In this document: in pieces, positions 1-6,800 of the stretch
How the letters are laid out: each line of letters opens with the position of its first letter
How positions within the stretch are numbered: the stretch's first letter is position 1
Assembly: GCA_902805545.1 (NCBI GenBank)
Contig: CADCTD010000166.1
Coordinates: 1 to 38,832, forward strand
Reading direction: 5' to 3'
DNA: 38,832 bases
Source of the DNA: an uncultured Craurococcus sp.
Lineage (GTDB): Bacteria > Pseudomonadota > Alphaproteobacteria > Acetobacterales > Acetobacteraceae
Notes under the pieces: generated by a model
What the model saw: the letters and a program-made list of their open reading frames with translations, nothing else
The model's database searches: none
Told to the model about the DNA's origin: nothing
Position numbers and translations under genes: made by a program

Positions 1-241
<241 letters not shown>

Positions 242-339
242 TCATTGGTTCGGCGTCCGGTCGCTGCCCGGGCGGTCTGCCCCGGCGCGGTCCCGTCCGC
301 CATTGTTGACGACGAGTGTCAGGCGGCCGACCGGGTGGA

Positions 340-651
340 TCAGGCGGCCTTGGCGACGGAAGGGTTGTCGAGGATGCCCATGATGTCGGACTCCTTCATG
401 ATGAGGAGCTCCTCGCCATCGAGCTTCACCTCGGTGCCCGACCACTTGCCGAACAGGATGCGGTCGCCGGCCTTCACGTCGAGCGGGCGCATCTCGCCCT
501 TGTCGTTCAGCGTGCCGCTGCCGACGGCGATCACCTCGCCTTCCTGCGGCTTCTCCTTGGCGGTGTCGGGGATGATGATGCCGCCGCGGGTCTTCTCCTC
601 GGCCGTCACGCGACGGACGAGAACGCGGTCATGCAGGGGACGGAAGCTCAT
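340..651 (-). CDS. groES: GroES (Hsp10) co-chaperonin
   Basis: 103 residues, the usual length, starting [14 protein letters not shown]. The mobile loop that docks on GroEL is visible around residues 18-34 ([17 protein letters not shown]), followed by the glycine- and acid-rich roof segment (GEVIAVGSG) and the conserved C-terminal [17 protein letters not shown] stretch. It caps the GroEL ring during ATP-driven folding in the cytoplasm. The ATG is preceded by a strong AGGAGAGG ribosome site. It is the first gene of the groESL operon, and the two CIRCE operators upstream indicate repression by HrcA, the regulator that binds CIRCE in other bacteria. hrcA itself is not in this window. Confidence 0.98.
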   Translation of the reverse strand: MSFRPLHDRVLVRRVTAEEKTRGGIIIPDTAKEKPQEGEVIAVGSGTLNDKGEMRPLDVKAGDRILFGKWSGTEVKLDGEELLIMKESDIMGILDNPSVAKAA

Positions 652-717
652 ATGCGGTCCTCTCCTGGCCTATTCTCAAGGAATGGGTCCCCCCGCCGGG
701 AGGCGCCAGCGGGACCG

Positions 718-744
718 CTAGCACTCACCCCGGAGGAGTGCCAA
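718..744 (-). promoter_or_regulatory. CIRCE operator 1 (groESL, at the transcription start)
   Basis: An inverted repeat CTAGCACTC - 9 bases - GAGTGCCAA, matching the CIRCE consensus TTAGCACTC-N9-GAGTGCTAA with the exact 9-base spacer. It covers the transcription start expected from the promoter at 747-775 and lies about 65 bases ahead of the groES ATG, the usual place for HrcA repression. Confidence 0.92.
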
Positions 745-746
745 GC

Positions 747-775
747 GATCTAGGGCAGGCTCGCGCGGGCGTCAA
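747..775 (-). promoter_or_regulatory. groESL promoter (-35 TTGACG, -10 TAGATC)
   Basis: Read on the minus strand: -35 TTGACG (770-775), a 17-base spacer, then -10 TAGATC (747-752), placing the start near 740 inside CIRCE 1. The -35 is preceded by C, giving CTTGAC, so it could also be read by the alphaproteobacterial heat-shock sigma factor RpoH, whose -35 is CTTGA-like. Which sigma factor uses it cannot be settled from sequence. Confidence 0.65.
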
Positions 776-782
776 GGGATTT

Positions 783-809
783 GCAGCACTCTCGGAGTGC
801 GAGTGCCAA
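783..809 (-). promoter_or_regulatory. CIRCE-like operator 2 (upstream of the -35)
   Basis: A second inverted repeat, GCAGCACTC - 9 bases - GAGTGCCAA, with the same 9-base spacer and a right arm identical to that of operator 1. Its left arm departs from consensus at the first three bases. It sits just upstream of the -35 element, its centre about 65 bases from the centre of operator 1, so the promoter lies between two HrcA-type sites. Confidence 0.72.
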
Positions 810-929
810 CCCATTGAAATCCAACATTCTTGTTGCAACCCATCCGGAAAGACGTGGCAAGCTTCGCGTTGCACAGGCGGAGGGAAACGTCGGCCGCAAC
901 GGCTGGCACCAGAGAAAGGATCATGTTGC

Positions 930-1202
930 GTGCTGTACAGCCTCGAGCGCTTCGTCCGCATCCCCGACTGGCGGCTCACCACCGCCGAGATCCTCTACCA
1001 CATGCCGGACCATCCCGGCGTGCTGCAGACCTTCGTCTGGCAGAAGGTCGACCACGCCCCGGCCTTCCCGGAACTCTCGCGCTTCCTCGACTTCTGGCGC
1101 CGCGAGATCGAGGGGCCGCTGCACTCCGTCCGCGTCGCCTCCGCCGCGCTGACGCGCCCGGCCGAGCTGCGCTTCGCCAACGGCCAGTTCATCCTGCACT
1201 GA
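930..1202 (+). CDS. usg: Usg family protein
   Basis: A 90-residue protein starting at a GTG nine bases after an AAGGA ribosome site. The body (RLTTAEILYHMPDHP, QTFVWQKVDHAP, FPELSRFLDFWRREI, LHSVRVA, ELRFANGQFILH at the C-terminus) matches the small alphaproteobacterial Usg family, first noted beside tryptophan genes; its biochemical role is not established. Length agrees with the family. No signal peptide or membrane segment is visible, so it is probably cytoplasmic. It is divergent from groES across about 280 bases. An in-frame upstream extension back to 738 would run through both CIRCE sites and lacks family similarity, so the GTG start is preferred. Confidence 0.87.
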   Translation: MLYSLERFVRIPDWRLTTAEILYHMPDHPGVLQTFVWQKVDHAPAFPELSRFLDFWRREIEGPLHSVRVASAALTRPAELRFANGQFILH

Positions 1203-1223
1203 CCGGCGCCGGCGGCCCGGGCG

Positions 1224-1895
1224 CTACTCCTCCAGCGCCCGCCCCGCGCGGTGCCGGCGCAGCAGGGCGAAGCCGATCGCCACCGAGCCGGCGAGCAGCA
1301 CGGCCGAGAGGCCGAGCTGCCAGGCGCCGTCCACCCGCACGCCCTTGCCGAGCAGGGCGAAGACCAGCGTCTGCGGCAGGTAGCCGATCGCCGAGGCGGC
1401 GAGGAAGGGCAGCAAGGCGATTCCCGCCATCCCCGCCAGCAGGTTGAGCGCCAGGTTGTTGCCGAGGGGCAGCAGCCGGAGCGCCAGGGTCGCATTGAAG
1501 GGGCTGGCCGCCAGCAGGTCCCGCAACGGCCGGAGGCGCCGCCCGAAGCGCCCGGCCAGCCGCCGCTGCGCCCAGCCGCGCCCCACCAGCCGCGCCCAGA
1601 GGAAGGAGACCGTGCAGCCGAGCAGCTGCGCCAGCAGCGCGAGCCCGGTCCCCGCCACCGCGCCGAAGGCATAGCCGCCGAGGAAGGCGACGCCCTGGCG
1701 CGGGATCCCCACCGCCGTCGCCGCCATCCCGACGATGAGGAAGATCGCCTCCCCCCAGAGCCCCTGCCCGCGGATGGTGCGGTCCACCCATTCCGTCCCG
1801 AGCAGCCCGCCGAGCGCCCTGAGCAGCAGCCCCGCCGCCACCAGCCCCGCCGCCAGCACCAGCAGCTTGGCGACCGCCCTCGCCCGCTCGCTCAC
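1224..1895 (-). CDS. TVP38/TMEM64 family (VTT domain) membrane protein
   Basis: 223 residues, an integral inner-membrane protein with about five or six hydrophobic segments. The first spans residues ~10-30; the family core lies around residues 60-110, including GIPRQGVAFLGGYAFGAVAG and the following helix LLAQLLGCTVSFLWARLVGR, then an amphipathic stretch rich in Arg (AQRRLAGRFGRRLRPL). This pattern is that of the TVP38/TMEM64 (DedA-related) superfamily, some members of which move lipids across membranes; the substrate here is unknown. Translation starts at a GTG that overlaps the stop of the upstream glycosyltransferase (GTGA, 1892-1895), so the two are translationally coupled and may share a lipid-linked role, which is inference. 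Confidence 0.85.
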   Translation of the reverse strand: MSERARAVAKLLVLAAGLVAAGLLLRALGGLLGTEWVDRTIRGQGLWGEAIFLIVGMAATAVGIPRQGVAFLGGYAFGAVAGTGLALLAQLLGCTVSFLWARLVGRGWAQRRLAGRFGRRLRPLRDLLAASPFNATLALRLLPLGNNLALNLLAGMAGIALLPFLAASAIGYLPQTLVFALLGKGVRVDGAWQLGLSAVLLAGSVAIGFALLRRHRAGRALEE

Positions 1896-2677
1896 TCCTC
1901 GACCACCGGGCGGGAGCCGCGGCGCTGCAGCCAGGCGACGCCCAGGAGGTCGAAGATGGAGACCGCCAGCCGGTCCAGCGTCCCGTAGTTGGAGCGCCCG
2001 CGCACCCGTGGCCGGTGGTTCACCGGCTCGCTCACCACCAGCCCGCCCTGGCGCAGCACGAGGGCCGGCAGGAAGCGGTGCATGTGGTCGAAATGCGGCA
2101 GCGCGAGGAAGAGGGCGCGGGGGAAGACCTTGAGCCCGCAGCCGGTATCCGGCGTCGCATCGCCGAGCAGCCGGGCACGGATGCGGTTGGCGATGCGGCT
2201 CGAGCGCCGCTTCACCCAGCTGTCCCGCCGCGTCACCCGGTGCCCGGCCACCAGCACCGGCCGGGCCTGCCGCTCTCCCTGGGCCCGTGCCAGCAGCCGC
2301 GGTATGTCGGCCGGGTCGTTCTGCCCGTCGCCGTCGAGGGTGGCGATCCAGGCGCCGCGGGCCGCCTTCACCCCGGTGATGACCGCCGCCGACTGCCCGC
2401 AGCTCGCCCGGTGGCGGAGATGCCGGAGCGGCGCCTGGCCCGCCGCCGCGCGCAGCGCCTCCGGCGTGCCGTCGGTCGAGCCGTCGTCGACATAGACGAT
2501 CTCATGCGCCATGCCGGCCAGCGCCGCCTCGATCTCGGCGACCAGCGGCGCGATGTTCGGCGCCTCGTTCCGCACCGGGATGACCACGGAGATCAGGGGA
2601 GGGATGGCCGGGGCCGCCACGGGGGTACCTGGGGTGGCACCGGCCGGGTCACCGGCCGCGTCGGGGGCGGTCTGCAT
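1892..2677 (-). CDS. Family 2 glycosyltransferase, DPM1/dolichyl-phosphate mannosyltransferase-like
   Basis: 261 residues from the chosen ATG (MQTAPDAAGDPAG), starting with a Pro/Ala-rich leader and then a GT-A fold: ISVVIPVRNE at the nucleotide-sugar site, VDDGSTDGT, and the metal/sugar motif LDGDGQNDP. Downstream lie DTGCGLKVF and the RPRVRGRSNYG segment typical of enzymes that load sugar onto a polyprenyl phosphate. No membrane helices are present, as in DPM1-type enzymes that lean on partner membrane proteins. The in-frame extension to 2773 adds an Arg-rich stretch without similarity and nearly meets the divergent ctaA, so it was not used. The overlap with the TVP38-family gene suggests joint action at the membrane. 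Donor and acceptor are unknown. Confidence 0.88.
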   Translation of the reverse strand: MQTAPDAAGDPAGATPGTPVAAPAIPPLISVVIPVRNEAPNIAPLVAEIEAALAGMAHEIVYVDDGSTDGTPEALRAAAGQAPLRHLRHRASCGQSAAVITGVKAARGAWIATLDGDGQNDPADIPRLLARAQGERQARPVLVAGHRVTRRDSWVKRRSSRIANRIRARLLGDATPDTGCGLKVFPRALFLALPHFDHMHRFLPALVLRQGGLVVSEPVNHRPRVRGRSNYGTLDRLAVSIFDLLGVAWLQRRGSRPVVEE

Positions 2678-2775
2678 CGCGGCGTTGCGGTAGCAGCCGC
2701 GCGAGCGCGCCGCAAGCCGCGCCGATTGTTCCGCCTGGGCGGCGTTCGGTTGATGTCGCGGCCGCCTTGCCACCC

Positions 2776-2781
2776 TATACT
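2776..2781 (+). promoter_or_regulatory. Candidate -10 (TATACT) just before ctaA
   Basis: TATACT is a good -10 hexamer in an otherwise GC-rich gap. It ends only six bases before the ctaA ATG, which would put the transcription start at or next to the start codon, giving a leaderless or nearly leaderless mRNA. No strong ribosome site precedes the ATG, which fits. The nearest -35-like hexamer (TTGATG, 2750-2755) is 20 bases away, longer than ideal. Confidence 0.35.
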
Positions 2782-2787
2782 AGGCCA

Positions 2788-3861
2788 ATGCCTTTCGATG
2801 CACCCTCCGCCCGCCCGGTCGTGAGCCGGGCGGCCCCCCGCGCCATCGGCCTCTGGCTGCTCGGCGTGGCCGCCATGGTCTGGGTCATGGTCGCCCTCGG
2901 CGGCGCCACCCGCCTCACCGGCTCAGGCCTCTCCATCATGGAATGGGCGCCGCTCTCCGGCACCCTGCCGCCGCTCTCCGATGCCGAGTGGCAACGCCTC
3001 TACGACCTCTACCGCACCATCCCGCAATACCAGCTCGTCAACCAGGGCTTCGGGATCGAGGGCTTCAAGCAGATCTTCTGGCTGGAATGGGCCCACCGGC
3101 TCTGGGGCCGGCTGATCGGCCTCGCCTATGCCCTGCCGCTCGCCTGGTTCTGGCTGCGCGGCCGCATTCCGGCCGGCTACAAGGGCCCGCTCGTCCTGCT
3201 GCTGGTGCTCGGCGGCCTGCAGGGCGCGATCGGCTGGTTCATGGTCGCCTCCGGCTTCGAGGCGGACCGCACCGCCGTCTCCCCCTACCGGCTGGTGATG
3301 CATCTCAGCCTGGCGCTTGGCCTCTTCGCAGCGCTGACCTGGACCGGGCTCGGCCTGCTGCGCCCCCGCCCGGCCGAGGCGCCGCCCGCCGCCGGCAGCA
3401 TCCGTCGCCAGGCCAAGGCCGCAGCCTGGCTGCTGGCCGGGGCGATGCTCGCCGGCGGCTTCGTCGCCGGCAACCGCGCCGGGCTCGACTACAACACCTT
3501 CCCGTTGATGGAGGGCCAGCTCGTCCCGCCGGGCTACTGGCGGCTCGACTCCGCCTGGGCGAACCTCACGCTGAATGTCGCGGCGGTGCAGTTCAACCAT
3601 CGCCTGCTGGCGAGCCTCGCGGCGCTGGCCGCGCTCGGCGCTGCCTTCACCGGCTGGCGCCGTCTGCCGCCCGGCTTCGCCCGCAGCGCCTGCCTGGGCC
3701 TCGGCGGGGTGGTGATGCTGCAATACGGGCTCGGCGTCGCCACGCTGCTGCATGCCGTGCCGGTCTGGCTCGGCACGCTGCACCAGGCGACGGCGGTGCT
3801 GGTGCTGACCGCAGCGCTGCTCGCGCTGCACGGGCTTCGCGCCCCGGAGAGACGACCATGA
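2788..3861 (+). CDS. ctaA: Heme A synthase (COX15/CtaA family)
   Basis: 357 residues with eight predicted membrane helices. It oxidises the C8 methyl of heme O to the formyl group of heme A for aa3-type cytochrome oxidase in the inner membrane. Visible family marks: GGATRLTGSGLSIMEW after helix 1, the EWAHRLWGR heme-ligand histidine before helix 2, LQGAIGWFMVASGF, the second-half histidines in QFNHRLLA and GTLHQATAVL, and the internal twofold repeat. The ATG at 2788 is preferred over an upstream TTG in the same frame at 2767. Its stop overlaps the start of the PAS-array kinase (ATGA, 3858-3861). ctaB and the oxidase subunits are not in the window, so this gene is separated from the cta cluster here. 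Confidence 0.96.
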   Translation: MPFDAPSARPVVSRAAPRAIGLWLLGVAAMVWVMVALGGATRLTGSGLSIMEWAPLSGTLPPLSDAEWQRLYDLYRTIPQYQLVNQGFGIEGFKQIFWLEWAHRLWGRLIGLAYALPLAWFWLRGRIPAGYKGPLVLLLVLGGLQGAIGWFMVASGFEADRTAVSPYRLVMHLSLALGLFAALTWTGLGLLRPRPAEAPPAAGSIRRQAKAAAWLLAGAMLAGGFVAGNRAGLDYNTFPLMEGQLVPPGYWRLDSAWANLTLNVAAVQFNHRLLASLAALAALGAAFTGWRRLPPGFARSACLGLGGVVMLQYGLGVATLLHAVPVWLGTLHQATAVLVLTAALLALHGLRAPERRP

Positions 3862-6800
3862 TCGAAGGCGAGGCCGCCACCGCCCGGCGGGCGGACCAGG
3901 GGGCACTGCTGCAGCTGATCCTCGACAGCATGCGGCACGGCATCGCCCTGTTCGATGCCGAAGGCCGGCTGGTGGCGGCAAACGAGCTGGCGCGGCGGCT
4001 CGGCATCTTTCCCGGCGAGACCCTGCCGACCGGCATGACCATCATGGCGATCGTCGACGCCCAGGCCGCCGCCGGCGAGTTCGGCGATGCCGAGACCACC
4101 GCGCGGCACGTCGCTGCCGCCCGCGCCTTCGACCGCAGCATCCCGAACCGCTACAGCCGCACCCGCCCCGACGGCACCGTGCTGGAGATCACCTCCGACC
4201 CGACGCCGGATGGCGGCTTCATCGTCACCTACAGCGACGTCACCGCACGGACCCGGGCCGAGCAAGCCGCCCGCGACCGCGCCGCCATGCTGACGGCCGC
4301 GCTCGATTCGATGCAGCACGGCTGCCTGATCTACGGGCCTGACGACCGCCTCCTCGCCGCCAACGCCCTCGCCGCCTCCTGCGCTGGCCTGGCGCCGGAG
4401 GAGCTGGTCCCCGGCCGCTCCCGCGCCGAGCTCATCCGCCTGCAGCACGCCCACGGCACCTTCGGCGGCGGCGAGGCAGCCACGGCCGAGCGGGACCGGC
4501 TGATCAACCGCCCGCATGGCCGCTACAGCGAGTTCACCCGCACCGCGCCGGACGGCAGGGTGATCAAGGTCGCCTCGAACCCGATCGGGCCCGACGGCGC
4601 CGGCGGCCATGTCGTCACCTACACGGACGTCACCCCCCTCGCCCAGGCCGAGGCCGCCTCCCGCGCCCGGGCCGAACTCCTGCAGACCATGCAGGAGACG
4701 ATGAAGCACGGCATCGCCCTGTTCGGCCCCGACCAGCGGCTGGTCGTCGCCGACGACCTCGCCGCCGAGCTCGCCGGCCTCCGCCCGGGGGAAATGCCGC
4801 CCGGCGCGACCACCGCCGAGATCGCCGCCATCCAGCTCTCGCGCGGCCTGTTCGGCGAGGGGCCGGAGGCCACACGGGCCGCCGGGGTCGCCTCCCGCCA
4901 CGACCGCCGCTTGCCCCGCTTCGTCCGGCGCCGCCTGGCCGATGGCCGCATCGTCGATTCCCGCTCCGACCCGACGCCCGATGGCGGCTTCGTCATCACC
5001 TGGTCAGACGTCACGCCGCTGATCGAGGCGGAGCGCGCGGCCGAGGCCCGCGCCGCGACGCTGCAGGCCATGATCGACAACATGCGGCACGGCATCACGC
5101 TGTTCGATGCCGCGGGCCGCGTCGTCGCCACCAACCAGCTGATGCACCAGCTCGCCGGCCTGCCGGCCGGGACGGTGGCGCCGGGCCGCCACATCGAGGA
5201 GCTCATCCGCGCCCAGTGCGAGGCCGATGCCTCGGGCGACGCGGCGCTCAATGCGCTGTACGCCGCCCAGGCCCTCGCCGCCGACCGCTCGAAGCCGCAG
5301 CGCCACGTCCGCCCCTCGCGCGACGGGCGGATGCTCGACGTCGCCTCCGACCCGATGCCCGATGGCGGCTTCGTCATCACCATCACCGACATCACCGCCC
5401 TCACCCGCGCCGAGGCGGAGCTGCGCCAGCGCGCCGAGCTGCAATCGGCGATGCTGAAGGCGATCCGCCACGGCATCGCCCTCTACGACGCGGACTACCG
5501 GCTGATCGCCGTGAACCGGATCTTCGGCGGGCCGGAGAACCGCCCCTTCCCCGAGGGCCGGACGCCGATGCCGCCCGGGACGCCGATGGCCGACATCCTG
5601 CGCCGCCAGGCCGAGCTCGGCGGCCTCGGCCCCGAGCCGGAGAAGGAGCTCGAGCGGCTGCTCGCGCTCGACCGACGACTGTCGCACCGCTACATGCGCC
5701 GCACCACCGACGGGCGGCTGCTCGAGGTCCATTCCGACCCGATGCCGGCTGGCGGCTTCGCAATCACCTTCTCAGATGTCACCGCCCTTGCCGCCGCCGA
5801 GGCCGAGGCCGAATCGCGTGCCGCCATGCTGCGCGCCGCGCTCGACACCATGCGCCACGGCTTCATGCTGTTCGGGCCGGACCATCGGCTGCGCGCCTCC
5901 AACCGCCTCGCCACCGAGATCGGCGGGCTGTCGGCGGAGGAGCTGCAGCCCGGCATCCCCTTCGAAGAGCAGCTCCGCCTGCACCATGCGCGCGGCATGT
6001 ACGGCTCGCCACCGCGCAGCGACGAGACGCTGGCCCGGCTCCTGGCGGCCGACCGCAGCCAGTCCTGGCGCCGCACCCGCCGCATGCCGGGCGGCGAGGT
6101 GATCGAGATCTTCAGCGACCCGACGCCGGACGGCGGCTTCGTCGTCACCTTCACCGACATCACCGCCCGCGCCGAGGCCGAGGCCGAGGCGAAGCGCCGC
6201 GCCAATGCGCTGCAGATCACCCTCGACAGCGTCCGCCACGGGATCGCCCTCTACGGGCCGGACCGGCGGCTGATCCTCGCCAACCGCCTGGCCGGGCCGC
6301 ATCATGGCGTGCCGGACCTGCCGGAGCGTGCCGGCACGCTGTTCGACGACCTCCTCCGCGAGCAATACGCCCTCGGCTTCTTCGGCCCGGAGCCGGAGGC
6401 GAAGCAACGCTTCACCACGGCGCTCGGCCGCGACCGCTCCATCCCGGCGCAGCTGCAGCGCCGCATGCCGGACGGGCGGGTGATCGACATCGCCAGCGAC
6501 CCGACGCCCGAGGGTGGCTTCGTCATCACCCAGTCCGACGTGACCGCGCTCGAGCATGCCAAGGCCGATGCCTCGGACCGCGCCGCCATGCTCCAGCTCA
6601 TGCTGGACAACATCCAGCATGGCATCTCCTATTTCGGCCCGGACCGCCGGCTGACCGCCTTCAACCGCCTGGCCGAGGATCTGGCCGGGGAAGGCGGCAG
6701 CGTCCCGCTGCGGCGCGGCGCGACGCTCGAGGAGCTGGTGGCCGAGATCGCCGGCACCGGCGCTTACGGCGATGCCGCGCAGACCGCGTCGATGACCGAG

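Noticed and set aside
2943-3857. A 305-codon in-frame 5' extension of the kinase gene through ctaA.
   Set aside because: It is an Arg/Pro-rich translation of the ctaA frame; the kinase begins at the ATG overlapping the ctaA stop.
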